Source: Chrysopilus asiliformis (lineage: Eukaryota; Arthropoda; Insecta; Diptera; Rhagionidae). Taken from it: 64,000 nt of DNA. Under the pieces are notes generated by a model. It searched no databases. It had not been told where the DNA came from and saw only the letters and a list, made by a program, of their open reading frames with translations. A program made the translations under genes and the position numbers. Of this stretch, positions 24,778-38,665 are shown in pieces. The number at the start of each line of letters is the position of its first letter. The stretch's first letter is position 1. Location: assembly GCA_964034945.1 (NCBI GenBank), contig OZ035961.1, positions 4,632,001-4,696,000 on the forward strand, read 5' to 3'.

Positions 24778-25679
24778 AAATAATTGCAAGACGCCAAGGA
24801 AAACAAGCACATTGAAAAACGAGTGGGAAAATCAATGAGAGGAAAATGAAAGACTAAAAGAAAAATTCAACTTCAGAGTAAAAAAGTACAACAAGATCGA
24901 TGAATAGGAAAGAAATGCCAGAATAGAAAAAAAAATTCTGAGGAAATTTCGTTGAGTGCTGTTATATTATTGTTGTTTATTCTCATTCTCGCCTTGAGTT
25001 ATGCAAATGTGAACTGCTGTCAGGATAGCTAACAGATGGCGCGGCGCCTATGTAAACTCCCACCTCACGTATTATCTTATTGAGCCTAAGAATTACGAGA
25101 TTGTAGCCTGGGACTGCCCTTATTTCATTGACGGTAAAGCAAAAAGGGAGCATTTCTCTTTTATTCTTTTAGTCAAGGCCGTCCCTGCATAGACCAGCTA
25201 AGGTGGGGTGCGGGATAAATGCTGTAAGAACGACAATTTGTTAGATTTTCCTCTTGAAAATGTCAAGAGTTTTAGGAACCCAACAAATTTTCCATTCAAG
25301 TGAATAGAAAACGAATATCTGTTAGCTTTTAATACACGTACTATGATGAACGGAAATTGTTGCAACAATAAAGTGAGGATTGCGGAACTAAAAAATATGA
25401 ATTGGGTACTCGGCAGTTGGATGAATTTGTCCTATTTGTTCTTGAAGCTAATTTTTTTTTCATTGCGTATGAATCGAAATCGACACACTTAAAATGAACC
25501 CAAGTAGCTCACAACGTCATCGAGAATTTTTTTCTAAAGATGTTCTATAGCTTTTCTTAATTTCTGCACTGCTTTACGTGCTAATATCTGACACACAAGT
25601 ACCGATAACTACAAAACTTAAAATAAAAGTTTAATTCAATTTTCGTTTAAATTTACTTCAATAAATGAAGTAAAATTTA
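24778..25679. other. Spacer, no gene seen
   Basis: Includes a slightly GC-richer stretch at 25030-25240 with no usable frame. Nothing else was recognised. Confidence 0.4.
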
Positions 25680-25880
25680 CTTCTAATTGTTGTTAGTTTA
25701 AGGAACAATTTGTTGAATATCATCTTTTCCGTAATATTCAACAAATTGTTGCTTAAAACCGAACAAATGTTGAATTTTAAACATCAAATGTTTAATTTTC
25801 ATCAAAAAAATGTTGAATTTCAAGGATATATTTGTTGAAACATATTTTGTTCTTAAAAAATTTGTTGAATTTTCAACAAA
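25680..25880. repeat. TTGTTGAAT-rich repeat with a 17-base inverted repeat
   Basis: The word TTGTTGAAT or its complement ATTCAACAA recurs many times. AACAATTTGTTGAATAT (25704-25720) and ATATTCAACAAATTGTT (25734-25750) form an exact 17-base inverted repeat around 13 bases. Dense subterminal words of this type often belong to DNA transposons, but outer ends were not located. Confidence 0.6.
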
Positions 25881-28800
25881 AAGGCGGTGAATACTATTGA
25901 CGTTTATGTCCGGTTGACATTAGGCTGGTTGCCAGCTGCTTTTTGATTAGCGACTAGCATACCAGTAACATTTTGCCAGTAACATTACATTAGGTCATTT
26001 ATTTTTATCTTAGCTTCTCTCGAAATCAATTTAACTACAAAGTTTTATTAAATACAGTTTTCTGTTGAAAATTCAACATTTAACTTTTTATTATAACGAG
26101 AATAGTAACCACAAACCAAAGTAATAGAAAATTGTCCATATTTATTTATTTTACAGTAATGTGATATCCTTCATCACTCTCGATAACCTGGAAACGCCTC
26201 TTTTACCAACATATAAAATAATTTTGCTTTAATAAAAAAAAAACCTCAAAAGTCACGCTCTATTATGTTAGTTGGTAATTTCCTTATGCTAATCACTGGG
26301 TCGAGTGTCCGGTAGTCTGTGTCTGGATCCCTTAAATTTAATTCAAGAGAATTACAGGGCTGTAAGTCGTATTCCACTTAAGAAGGCGGTAAAAAGGTGC
26401 TCTCCACGTAATTGTCGCCTTGTTAACACCAACTTTATGTGATTATCATCGTCGCAAGCGATAATTCGTATGTTAGTCCTTAACATCTTATACAAGTCCC
26501 TTTAGTTTACAGGGTAGGGTGCTGTTGTCATCTTATTCATGCCAGTCCCGCACCCCCAAGAAAACCCTCTTCAAACCCTCATTGAATCAAAAATTCTGAA
26601 TAAGATTTTACAATCGTAGTTGTAACATTATTTAGTGTTTCGTCGGAAATGTTTTATTTCGTTAAGAATTTAATAATATGTCCTTTGCCAAGGGCTATAG
26701 TTATAAATTTCCTTGCCAAGATGGGTAAAGGGATATGTAGTTATATAAATTTTATACTTTAAGCTGAAAGGGACTGACATATAAGTTGTTAACATTTTTA
26801 TGGGATCCCCAGAACAGTTAAGATTTAGATGGATTTAAGCCACCCCCGAAAGCGATTCTAAACGAATTTTATCGTCCAAAGAGGCTGCGGATACTTTTCA
26901 ATTCAAACATAAACATTTGGGAATGATAAGATTTGTTGAATCTCATTTTATATACAGACAGACGACCAAAATCGACATCGAATGTTAGAAAAAGGGAGAA
27001 AATCCGCTTTATAGCTTTAAAGCTTAAACGAATTAAATTTTAATGTTTTGCGGAAAAGCGGAACGATGTTGGAAATTTACTGACTGAATTCAAAGGGAGG
27101 TGAACTCTTTTTCTAGATTTATATCACAGCATCACTCTGAAGGATTTATATTTTAACTCAATTAATTTTACTATTTTACATGAGGCGCTATTTCAGGAAA
27201 ATGTGCAACTCAACACGATATGACACCACGAAGTCTTTAATCAAAATCCATCTGCAGAAGGATCTTCAGTCTCACCGTTTAATCCCGACAATAAAAATCC
27301 ATTTAGCCCATGGAGATGAAAGTCAAACAGTGCAAATGCTGGGATTTTCCTATTCGCGTGTATTTCTCTCCCAGTAGCTTTACATAGGTTCAGTGAACCA
27401 ACGAAAAAAAAACAACTAGGAAAAAGGGAAAATTTGTCTGGTTAAATATTCCGACACTGTAACCTATGCAAAAACCCGTGCTCATAGTGTTTCCTATATA
27501 AATCAATAAATTGTGTTGTCTTTTTTTCCTTTCCAACACATTGGGGAAATTTGTGCTATAGGAAAAATCGACAATTTAAAATATGAGTGAAAATATCTTG
27601 CTTCGAATAACTTTGTTCATTTTATGGTAGCTCTGGTGTTGCAGACCGAAACATGGGTAACTGCTAAAATTGTGTTAGTACCTCGTAACTTAAGATTTTG
27701 GTTCTATATTCACAGGAGAGTGAAATAAAAATAGATGAGGTGTAAAAATTTCATACTTCGATAATATAATTTTCAGATTTTATAACTCTGTAATGTTTAA
27801 TCAAGATTTAAGGCAGTTTTTTTAAGATTTAAGAAATTTGCTACGCAGTCACGATACAAGAATTTTCAGCAACATTTTAACTTTTTAAAGGACATCATAA
27901 ATTGTTTAAATAAGTTTACTGTTCTTTAAGTTAGGAAAATATTCTTCTGCGAAAAATTTCCTTCAACACCTAATAGAACACGGTGACGTTAAAAATAATA
28001 TTTGTTAGGAAAATTGGAATAAAGTGTTCTTAGATGAAAAACATTTTTAAAGATTTTAAAAGTTCGGGTATTAAAAAATATTCTTGAAAATTGATCAGAT
28101 TTAAACGTCGTTTTTATACACCGTCACAATCACGCCGACGTCCTACCCTTCCTTAAAAACAAACAATATTTTAATGTATATTTTTAACGCAAAAATTTTG
28201 AAACTCAACAATTTGAAAATTTTACGAATTATGATCAAAATTAAATTACAATGTGCTGGTAGTCTTGTAATTGTCGCTTTTTATTTAAAAAAAATTGCCC
28301 AACATTTGGATTATTGTCATTTTATGAAAGTCTAAACAAATCACAGGTGACAAACACTATCGCTTGTCACCTTACACGATTCCACCCGAAATAACAAGAC
28401 GGCAACACAGAGAAATTGGGTTGCAAAACTGAAGAACAAAAAACTGAAGAACATCCGCATACGACGCAAAAATATTACTGAGAAGAAAACCAGGACATAA
28501 ATTAATTGCTGTATTGAGAATGAATTCCGCAAAAAATATTGTCTAGATTTCACATTAGCGAGGAAATTTATTATTTAACAAAATAGCATCTTGTATGAAA
28601 CTGCCCCACTCTCTCCAATAAAAATTGTTTTTGTCCCAAACTATAAAATGCAATTTTTCGAAAAAAAAATCTTTAAAAATCTTTTTTTGTCAAACTATTT
28701 ATTTAGAATATTTTGAAGATCGATTTAAAATAAAATTTTGTGCTTATTTAACTGATGTGGCACCTGGAATACCTGCAGATTTATTAAATTGATTCGATTT

Positions 28801-29914
28801 CCAAATTTAATGCTTCTGTTGACCGAAAAATGTATATTCAAGCCATTTTTTTGTTATAAAAAAATTAATAATGAAAATGTCATTGGAGAAATCATAAAAC
28901 GCAAACCAAAATTGACGAATTGAAAAAAATGTGATTGTCATCACTTGGGAAATTGTGTGGCTTGAAATAGAATATGAAGATAACCTTGGAAATGGAAAAT
29001 CATGTAACAAAAAAATCGTCATTTTATGCTATTCGGCGGGAATTCATAAATTTTTTTGGGAGTTTTTCGTTATATGTTCGTGCAACCATGAAAAAGCTCA
29101 TGATATTATCTGCTATATCTCACCATAATTCCAGCATAATTTTCCCTTTTGCCTGTCAATAAAATAGCGGAAAATTGCGAATTCGAATTTCTATACGCGC
29201 GACTCCAACAAGTTATTCGCAACTAGAAATCATCCTATGCTACTCAAATGGAATTTACGAGTCGGATTCATGAAAATGTCAAGGAATTGATATGTTCGCG
29301 AGTTTTGTGCATAAATGAATAGAAATAACAATGGAAAGGTAAATACGACCACACGACAAAAAGGATGTTTTATTTGCATCTTACAATTGGGAATCTCGAT
29401 GGCAGTTCAGCTGAGAGATCATCAAAAGGATAACATTTGACAAAATTTATGAACAAATCAAAGGATATGCATTCTGTCAGATCCATCCAACCTTTCAAAT
29501 CGAAGACCAACCAACCATTCCCGAATTGAATAAAAATCCGGATCGAATTTCATGTCTATGACGGACGGGGTAACTGGAAACTGTCGACATGTCGGTTGTA
29601 AAATTTGATTTTCTCACATTTGCATAACGCTACGACCAGCCGAATTGTACAAAGAGAAGCCCCAAAAATATATCCTGAAATTGATTGACTTTTAGTTATG
29701 GGAGAATAAATTCGAAATTTAGTGTGGAACAGAGCCAAAAAGGCATTTATTTCCAAATTAAGTAGTATCCATCAGCATTTCATTTTCAGCTTTATTTTAG
29801 GAAACTAGAATCTGGAGCCGGTTTCAAACATTTTGATATAACTACAATTCAGAAATTTGGGAAAATTCTAGTAATCATTTTTTAAATATATTTTAAGATA
29901 AATGCATTTTTTTG
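25881..29914. other. AT-rich spacer, no gene seen
   Basis: No credible exon or element ends. ORFs at 27180-27377, 28341-28553, 28807-29162 and 29556-29756 overlap on opposite strands and show no domains. Confidence 0.45.
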
Positions 29915-29965
29915 ACAGGACCTTCGGAAAGATAATCTGAAATTTTGACATTAGATTCGAAATCA
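29915..29965 (-). repeat. Trace of the 120-base Helitron repeat
   Basis: ACAGGACCTTCGGAAAGATAA, followed by GACATTAGATTCGAAA, resembles parts of the 1-425 unit. The match is short and diverged, so it is weakly supported. Confidence 0.3.
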
Positions 29966-30026
29966 ACGATATCCTATGGTTAATTTTCCCGCAAATAATG
30001 AGTAAATGTTTGTAAAAAATTGTTTA

Positions 30027-30108
30027 GGCGTCGTGTATCACAAATAAAAGCGAAATAATCATATTTTTTTATCTTTTTATCTCGCTTTTATTTCTGATAC
30101 ACAACGCC
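30027..30108. repeat. 82-base hairpin MITE
   Basis: The left arm GGCGTCGTGTATCACAAATA continues to AAAAGCGA. The right arm is its reverse complement with two differences (GGCGTTGTGTATCAGAAATA). A weaker match extends outward into AATTGTTTA and AAAAATTATTTT. The small loop is AT-rich. No target duplication is certain. Confidence 0.8.
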
Positions 30109-32489
30109 CAAAAATTATTTTCACCTTTTTAGTACATTTTTTTTAATAAAAGTTTTTTTTTAAAAAGGTTTTTTTATTTTTTTTCCGAAGTTTAAAAAAT
30201 GAATTTATATTTTTCCCAGCCCTTTCATTAAATACCTAACAGGATTCATGCTGCGTTCGTACGATTTCGACAAAATGACGTCCTACGCCCACCATTTTGT
30301 TATTCCCAAAGTTCAAAAAACTAACAGACAAACAAACCCACAGATAAAAAAGCAAGCAAAATAAAAGATATTGTTTTATATCTTGAAAAAAATTGAAAAA
30401 CCACGAAATAAAAAAAAATCTTTTAGAAAGGAAGATGGCGAAAACGAGATGTAAATCAATTTTGATGTAAACTTACATGCATTTTACTGAAATTCTGTTT
30501 TCTCTCACAAAAGGGAAAATAATAAATGATAAACTGTAATATTTGATTAGGACTTAAAATTTATGCGGCTGTATATATTTTCACTTGTACACATTTTTCA
30601 CTCCGTTTTATTTATGGAGTAAAGAGGGATAAAATTTTAGTTGAGGGCCTTCGATGTTTTATTAGACTCCGTTCGATATAAATATATCTTATAAAAAAGT
30701 TTTTGTGTATTTTTTTTGACCGAATTTTCACTTTGTTGCTTGTTTCTGTGGTCGACTTTCTTTTTATCTGTATAATCGGAGAAAATGGGATAAAATGCTT
30801 AAAAAATCTATCTCCATTTATTATACTATAGCCATTTCTTAAAATACAAACGTAAGCTTTTCCTTCATGAAAAGTTACTTTTCTTTCCTCCTATCCCTTT
30901 ATTGAGTGTCGAAATAGGCCTTTTTAAGCGCTTTTAGAAGTAGTATTTCAGTCTGAATCAAATACAAATATAAGCATAAGCCTATATAAAGGATGAAGTT
31001 TAAGATTATTCTCGTCCTGTGAAAGTTATTCACATTATTTGCTGCTTGGCAAATTAATCAATCAACCGCCCAGGTGGTCCCAGTTTCTAAGAAATTACTG
31101 ATTTGAAATACCGCTTTTTTATCCAATGGCAGAAAGAATATGAGATTAAGTAAAAGGCTAGTCTCAGTTATGCTACAAAGAAAAGCCCCAATGGTCTTAT
31201 TAATGTTTTCCATCATTTGCTTCCCTCAAACCCCAGTCAAAGAGGAATACAAAATTCGTTTTATGGGGTCTTCTCGAAACAACAACCGACACGAAATGAA
31301 TAAGTCCTTTGTGGGCTAACAAACATATATTTTTTCATTCGATTCAATAAAAAATAAATAAAATCCCAAAAGGATAAAAACAAAACATGGGAACAATAAA
31401 ACGAATTTATTGGAAAGACGAGTAAACTGTTTCATTTCAACATTAGGGAAAATTACAGGCAATATTACTTTAACATTTAATGATTAACGTTTAATCTTCC
31501 AAGTATACTGTAGCAATTTTAACATTACCAAACTGTTTGAAAAAGTTTTAGGGCGGGACACGGTCAAAGAATGAAAACCCATTATTGAAATCAAATTCGT
31601 CAAGGAAATTTTTGGGACTACACAAGGCCGGAGCAAAAACCCCGTTTTTTCTAGATTTCAAATGCTACATCAAAATGTGCTTTGGTGCAGTTTAGGCTAA
31701 GAACGAAGCGTGAAACATTTTCTTTTATAAATATTGATATCTTTCCATAACACGCCATCCAGACCTGCCGGAAACTCGGACATAAATGTTAGCAGAAATG
31801 TCATTAGAAAAGTCTGTTGTGACGTAGATGGGCTGCTGATTCTGGCATGACATTTCAGTTCCAGAAATGCGTTAAGCAATAAACAACTCAGAGTAGTAAA
31901 TATGACGATCTGTGATTTCACTTTTTTCTTTAAAATCTCCGCACTAAAATGAAATTCGGCCTCCTGCTGCCCCCACGATGCATTTTTCAAATAATTTCTT
32001 TGTAAAAATTACTTTTAAACAGTATTCGTTTATAACATGGAGCCACTCTGCACGTGAAAAATTAGAATCCGCCATCTTAAATTCCATTTCTGTTACGATT
32101 TCTGTTAGCAAAGATGTCAACAAAAAATGTTAGACTTTTATGTCGTAACAGCTGACATTTCAATCTTCACTAGACATAACATCAGACGTGACAGCGACAC
32201 TGACGGCATTCATGGCAGGTGTGGATTAGTAGTAAGCCATAAGCCTGCCATAAGCCATCAGAATTTTGAAAGATCAGATACTAGAACAGTCTCTGGTCAC
32301 TTAAAATATCTCGGATTCTACTTGACCGATTGTCTTAAAATCTTACCAAATTCTATGCTTTCTATGTGGAGAACGGTTTTGCGCTGTACAATGTGAAATC
32401 TCGGGCTATGTATGGTTCAATTTGTCAACGAGTCGTTTTGAGTTTTTTTTTTTTTTTTTTGAGCTTTAAAATTTTTCAGTTAGCAACAA
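30109..32489. other. AT-rich spacer, no gene seen
   Basis: Nothing recognised. A poly-T run at about 32443-32460 and the ORFs 31697-31990 (minus) and 32127-32396 (plus) show no supporting features. Confidence 0.45.
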
Positions 32490-32640
32490 TGTTACGGACA
32501 AAGTAACGGCGCTGTTCATAAAAAACGCCACGCTAATTTTCGGACTTTCTCCCGGTTTGTTATGCTTTTTCGCAATTTTTCGTGTGGAGTTCAGTTCCAC
32601 CGCCAACTACCGCAGATACACCCCTCCCCTCGACGACTAT
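32490..32640. repeat. Relative of the outer element at 43691
   Basis: Contains CATAAAAAACGCCACGCTAA followed by TTTTCGGACTTTC, GTGTGGAGTTCAGTTCCACC and ACACCCCTCCC, in the same order as the two halves flanking the nested element at 43691-45404 (CATAAAATACGTCACGCTAA, TATGGAGTTTAGTACCACCG and ATACCCCCAC). It therefore shows roughly how the empty site looked. The far end here is diverged. Confidence 0.6.
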
Positions 32641-33908
32641 ACTTTTCAAATTTCAAATTTATTGAACTAAACTCTCAGAAATTTCATAGTAAAATTTCCA
32701 AATTATTGTAAAAAAATCCACTTCAGTGAACCATATTCTCAAGTTGAATGAATTTTTATATATTTTAAAGCACACTTCATGAATCTGTCTCTACAAAAAA
32801 TTGAATTTTTAGTCACTCAAACAAAAATAAAATAAAAGACGTAAATATTTCAACCATTCAGAAGGACCAAACTATCAGAACTGTATTTTTTATCTATGGT
32901 ATGCTATTCTGTTACTAATAAGCTTTGCAAAGTACTTTAAGAAAGCAATTTAGAATGAATTGAAATCAAAGAAAAATCTTTGCATGCAATTTTTGTGAAA
33001 TCTTACAATTTAAATGCGAAAAATACCAAAAAAGGAAAAAAAATTGGTTCAGTTACATTTACAACGAATTGAATTTATTTAAAAATATTTCTTAGAAACT
33101 ACTGAAAAGATGAGATTTTTCCCTACTACTCATTTCATATTTTAAAATTTTCTTTCCTTCGGAAAACTCAAATATCCAAAGTGACTGCATAATCAACTTC
33201 TAGTGAAAACTTTTGCATATTTTTTTTTTTTTGTAATATCGAATAATAGAGTTCTGTTCGTTTCACCCCACTTTTTTTATTACCTACTATCAGACATTTT
33301 ATGGAATTTATGCATTCTGAATGAACCTGATTGCCATAAATTGATTTTTCAATTCTCTCCTAAATGTAAAAGGTCACCTAGTGAACAGTTTCTTAAATGT
33401 GGATTGTCGATGTAACATCGTTGCTTGATAGTTGTGGTGACTGGTTGTGGGTTTTGCACGAATTTACATCTTTAAAGTCTAATTTAAACTTTAAAGGAAT
33501 AATTTCGTTGAAATGTTGATGGTCTCCTGTGGGTTTGTGGCGATAAACTGGAGTTCGAGAGTGTTATGCAAAGTTAAACCAATATTTACTGGCAGTGTTG
33601 GAGTTTTAACAGTTTTATGAGTGAAATTTTGAAATAAAAATATTAAAGCTAATCCAAGTCGACTTTTTGAAAAGTCAACTTTGGCCTGTAGCAGGCAGAC
33701 GGAGTTATCCAGTACATGACACTACATCCTCGAAATACCTAACTCAAGTCAATTCGTGCGGTGTCCTACTTCCTACTTTACGTGAGAGAGGCTTAATTTT
33801 TGAATTTCTCCCGCCACAGGTTGACGCATCTTTACTCTTTCTAACGCAGGTGCGGTTAAATTTCCCTGCAGGAAACCAACTACGCCGTATGCAAATCGAC
33901 GACTTTTA
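32641..33908. other. Spacer, possible second copy of the 33909 family
   Basis: AT-rich to about 33650. From 33665 on it becomes GC-richer, with AAAGTCAACTTTGGCCTG, GGTTGACGCATC and a 3' end abutting the next element. These words resemble those inside 33909-34191, so 33665-33905 may be an older related copy. The ORF 33667-33930 runs through it and is not credible as a gene. Confidence 0.4.
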
Positions 33909-34191
33909 CACTCAGAAAAATGGAAGCTAACTCGACGACCTACATACGGCGTAATTGGCCTCGGGCAGGCGCGTGTTGGCCTGCATGAGGGAAAGTAAAA
34001 CTGTGTTGACCTGTGGTCGGAGAAATTCTGAAATTAAGCCACCAGCAGGTAAAGTAGGGCATTGGGAGCTGCACGAGTTGACCTTAGATAGGCATTTTGA
34101 GAATGTAATGTCATGTAATGGAAACCTCTGTAAGCCAGCTAGCGGTCAGATTTAACCTGACAAAAAGTTGACCTGGATATTTTTCTGAGTG
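33909..34191. mobile_element. TA-flanked MITE, CACTCAGAAAAAT ends
   Basis: Both ends read CACTCAGAAAAAT inward, and the element is flanked by TA at 33907-33908 and 34192-34193. Inside, GTTGACCT recurs at several places in one orientation. TA duplications point to the Tc1/mariner group, though other TA-using groups are possible. There is no transposase. The end differs by one base from the CACTGAG-type end of 37532-38641. Confidence 0.78.
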
Positions 34192-34193
34192 TA

Positions 34194-37100
34194 CTCCATT
34201 TTTCTGAGTATTCCTGAAATGTTAGAAAATATTCGAGAATTTTCAAATATGTTGTTTTTTGTCAGGAAATTCGGAAATTCGCTCCCGCAATCTTAAACCA
34301 TTCTTTTGTACGCCCCTTCCTCTTGTACCCGCAAGTTACGCCGCTGCATAAAGTTTCTGAAAGGTTAACGTTACCGTTTTTTTTTTGACTACTTAAGTAA
34401 CATTTATGTCGACCGTGTCGTTGGCGGTTGACACCTTTCTTCGCCATTTTTTAGAAATGTGAAAAATCCGGTTCAAAGTGTCAATTTCTGCTGGTCCTTC
34501 TGTATCTTACAAAGTAACGCCGAAAAAGTTTGAATCAGATGAAATTTTAATATTTACATGTTGCTGCTTTTCAGTTTACGTAGTGTATAAAAAAACTGTG
34601 GTTGTTTCAAAAATTGCACCGGTTTATGGGTTTCAGTGTGCTTCAGATATTGCAGCATGCAGATAGCGCAGCTTTTCGTCATACTGCGCAGTAAAAGTAT
34701 ACCCAAGTCTGATACTAGCATAAGAAAAATTCAAATCTACGCAGGATATTTAAATTTATTTTAATAGTTCTTGAAGCTATGGTAAAAAATAGTAATTTTA
34801 ATAATGTCTCAGGCAATTATTATCACACAATTCACATGCTCTCCGGCTTGTCATTAATATTAATAACTAACACAGCGGATATGTTTTTTAGAAAAACAAA
34901 TAATGAATGAGGCTTACCTTTATGAATACTTTGTACAAAGTTCAACTAATTAAAGAAGTCTATTCAGAAATACTAGAAGTCATGTGAAAAATTCATGCCA
35001 GTCATAAAATTATCTGACATACATCAAACGATGATATCATCTAAAACTATCTACGTTTTCATAATTTGAATTTGATAATCATTTATAAGTGAACGTTATA
35101 TGAAATATCAAAATGAAGTGATTTGTGGTGCAATATATTCGCTCTTCATATGCGAGAATTATTTGCGGCTTTCATTCAGACAGCGAAGGAATGAGTTTTA
35201 TGCACGAAAGTCAAGATAATCCCCAGGATACTCCTTTAGCTATTTGTGCACAGTAAAGTATATTCTACTTGTATTTACCACAAATAGGAGAACATTGTGT
35301 GGGGTGGTATACCTTACGATTTGCTTGAATTATTTTAATAGGGGAGAGGATATTTAAGAACGGACGTAGTACAAATAACGGTTATTTGTTTTCCAAAGTT
35401 GCTTAGCAGTTAGCATTTTAATTAATTTTTATGTGCTTGATGGACTCGTGATCCTTTGCTTTTACCCTAAAAACCTTTTCGCTCTGATACCCATTTGATC
35501 CCACATTCCCCTATCCGTATAAGACGGATATCCTTGATATAAAACTAGAGCATCCACTTATTGTTTACGACCGCAATAAACCACTTCATATGCAATAATC
35601 ATAACTTTACTCAAAGAATGTTATCTTGGCACGATTTTCCACCTACGTAAAGACTAAATCCAAAAATTGAAAAAAAAGTCACACAGGAGAAAAGAAGATA
35701 TCACTGAAAAAAAAATTTCGTAGCCAGAAAAACACTAATTTTCATTTTCTTGTGGCATCTTTCGATGTGTCGTTCGTTGTTTTCTTTCATTCATCCCCAA
35801 CAGCCTCCCAATAGAACAAAGCCCGGCCATTTCAGTTAAATAATAAAACAAGCAAGTTTTTCTTAGCTGTAAATGGCGTGCCTTAAGGCGTTTTGTTTGC
35901 TTCATTGGTCGATTGAGCCTAAAAGCATCGTCTTTTCGTCCTGGTGGCAATTTCAGGACCCGCACGTACGAGAAAATCGCCGGTTCTTCAAGCCATTGGC
36001 GAGTAAAGAAAGTCACTCACAAGAAATGACACCCACAAGAAAGCACAAAATGCGAACAATTCGTAGGGAAAAAAATCACTGGACATCCTTACATCCTTTA
36101 GATCCTTCTTGTCTGCTTGTCTAAAGGAAGTTCATGCGGCTCTCGGTCCATTTATCTGTTCAGTTAAGTGAATTCAGCTCAAAATCGATTTACCAATAAA
36201 AAATGATAAAAAAAATGTGTCACAAGAATACAAATACGTAAAAGTACTTAAGATCTTAAATAAACTTTTTTGGTATATGTTGGTGTTTTTCCACTTGATT
36301 TTTCATAAAACAACCGAGGAATGCTGGAAGTTTTCAATGACTGCGGAGACCGCATCAGATTCAGATAATTCAGCAAAATGTATCCGCAATTCTATGCCGA
36401 AAGTCACTTCTGGCAATTTAAGAGGATATTCTATAAAAATACAACTTTAAGATTTTGAGGGTTGGAAAAGTCGCTCGGTCTCGACACTCTAGTAGCCTTG
36501 GTGCTATTGTAGGATGTCGCAAGGGTGATTTATCTCTGGTCATCTCTTGTCCACTTTTTTTGTGCTGTGCTGTTTATGTGGCACTTGAGTTGACCTAAAA
36601 AAAATTGGGGAGGGCTGAAAATCAATTTGAGAAGGAGATTTGTTCACACTCACAATGCAGATGGTGTCTGGGAAATTGATGTCTTTAACCATAAAGTGCA
36701 AGGTCGTGTCTAATTCTCGTGGCGATCGATCCAAACCAAAAACAAGAAGAAAAACATGCTGAAAACCGAAACAAGTGCGTGAATAAAACGATAGAACAGG
36801 CTTTTTGGCTCGTGTCCAGGATAATGAAAGGAAGTGCCAATCAGAATAACCTTTTTGCAAGGCGATGTCCGAAAAAGAGCATAAGATTCGACCACAAATT
36901 CGAATAAAGATGTCTATATCATATACTATGGAGATATGGGGCCGGTGAAAAGTTTCAAGCTTAGTAAGAGAAACACATTGTGACCATTGTTTCAACCAAA
37001 TGTGGCGATCACATGTTTGAAAAAAACATGAGTCGTGATTTTAGCTCTATCGGTCCTGTGGTTTTTGGTAAGGTGACCGTAATTCTTTTTTGCATCAATC

Positions 37101-37384
37101 TAGGACAAGATAAGTGTGGGGGTGGGTGAAACGGAACACCAACGGAATAACAAAAAAAAACAGAAAAAAAAAATTTTACTTGGACGAAAACCAAAGAAAA
37201 AGAATTAAGAAATGTGCAAGGAATGTTTTAGACAGTATGACATAAAGATTTGAATCAAGCTGTACAGTCCCATACGAAAATTTATCTAATTTTTCGCGCT
37301 TTTTACATTTTTTAAATAATTGTAAGAACACCAATAAAGACAAAAGCGCCGCAGGTGAAATCTTTTGAAAAAAATTTCATTTAC
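34194..37384. other. AT-rich spacer, no confident gene
   Basis: Includes the longest open frame of the window, 151 codons at 36540-36995 minus. It has no recognisable domain, no splice or promoter context, and is overlapped by shorter frames on both strands. I treat it as chance. The other ORFs at 35735-36124 and 36217-36450 are similar. Confidence 0.4.
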
Positions 37385-38665
37385 GTCAACCCCCAACCGA
37401 AATAGAGTATTTCTTGCGTATTTAGTGATCGTTTGCCTAGCGTTTGGTAAATTGTTACGCCAAATTGAAAAAACCGGGACAAAAGTTTAGTTTCCGGGAC
37501 ATCCAGAAAACATAACTTAATCCGAAACGTACACTGAGAGAAATACCCCATTGCGATATTTACAATGATGCATTGTAAATCTTCGCATTGTAAAAACTTT
37601 CCCCAAATTGGAAAAGCACGCAATTTTCAATATAAACTTATAGATCTTACATATACATTAATATGAAAACAGGGAAAACTATGTTTTCATGGTAAATTTT
37701 ACATTGTTTGTTGATGAATTGATATGTACTATTGAAAAACCCAGAGTAAAATACAAAATAATATAAATCATATATCATTTTACATTGAAGATTTGTAAAT
37801 TTTACAATTTTCCATATCATTTAATACATGTGAGTTAATAAAATCCGAAATTACATTTTTCGACTTTACATTTTTCGACTTACATTCGAAATTACATTTT
37901 TCGACTATAAAATCATGCATTTCAACTTATACTTTTATATTTTTGTGAGGTTAATTTTGCATTTTCAAATGTAAAAAGAAAAAAAAGTCGATGTCTTCAG
38001 CCGCCATATTTCCCTTTGACATTTGATGGAAACGATTTCGTTTCGAGAATTAAATTTCTTTTTTCAGGCGAATGACTGAAGGATATTGCATAAAAAGTGG
38101 ATAGGAGACATTTTTAAAACAGCACAATTTTATTGGCATCAAAATTTCATTGCAAAAGAAAAAATAAATTTGACCGGTAAAATAAAATTAAAGAAATTTT
38201 TCATTAAAAACTAAATAATTTGATGGCCCATTAAAATTTGCTTAAATTTCAGATCCAATATTGTCGAAAAATTTTCATGGCAACTAAAATCACGACATGC
38301 AATCGGAGGAAAAGTCCATTATAAAATAATACTCCACAAAAAGTTTCGATTAATTTATCGCCATTAGATTTTTCTTGTTCGCTTTCTGTTTACGTTTTAA
38401 TTTGTTCATCTCTGTTCACTCAACAAGTTATAAGTAAGCATCGAGGGAGAAAGAAAACGCCGCATATTTGCTGCTTAAAATGCACAATATGGGTATCAAT
38501 TCGTATGGCAAAATGTTGAATTTACAATGCGACCGTGTTTCACATTGCTCAATGTAAATCTTACAATTTTGCGCAATGGCGCCCTTTTATAGTGGAAACA
38601 TACGAATTCATATGCGTTTTCTATGACTTTTTCGCTCAGTGTATGACCATGACCACCCTATTTTT
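37385..38665 (-). repeat. CCCGG-type repeat split by a transposon
   Basis: 37385-37531 matches 13070-13262 (TTAGTGATC, AAATTGAAAAA, CCGGGACA in order). The remainder, ending in GACCATGACCACCCT, resumes at 38642. The interrupted copy is thus an older insertion in minus orientation whose AGGGTGGTC end lies at the right side. The 37532-38641 element sits between the halves. Confidence 0.65.
37532..38641. mobile_element. TA-flanked element, CACTGAG ends
   Basis: The left end CACTGAGAGAAATAC and the right end (reverse complement CACTGAGCGAAAAAG) are inverted, with TA at 37530-37531 and 38642-38643. Both subterminal regions are full of TTTACAATG/CATTGTAAA words. There is no transposase over 1110 bases. 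It is inserted in the repeat copy at 37385-38665, so it is the younger of the two. Tc1/mariner-like by target site only. Confidence 0.78.

Noticed and set aside
36540..36995. Longest open frame of the window, 151 codons on the minus strand
   Set aside because: No recognisable domain, no promoter or splice context, unremarkable composition, and shorter frames overlap on both strands; at this length in 64 kb chance is enough.
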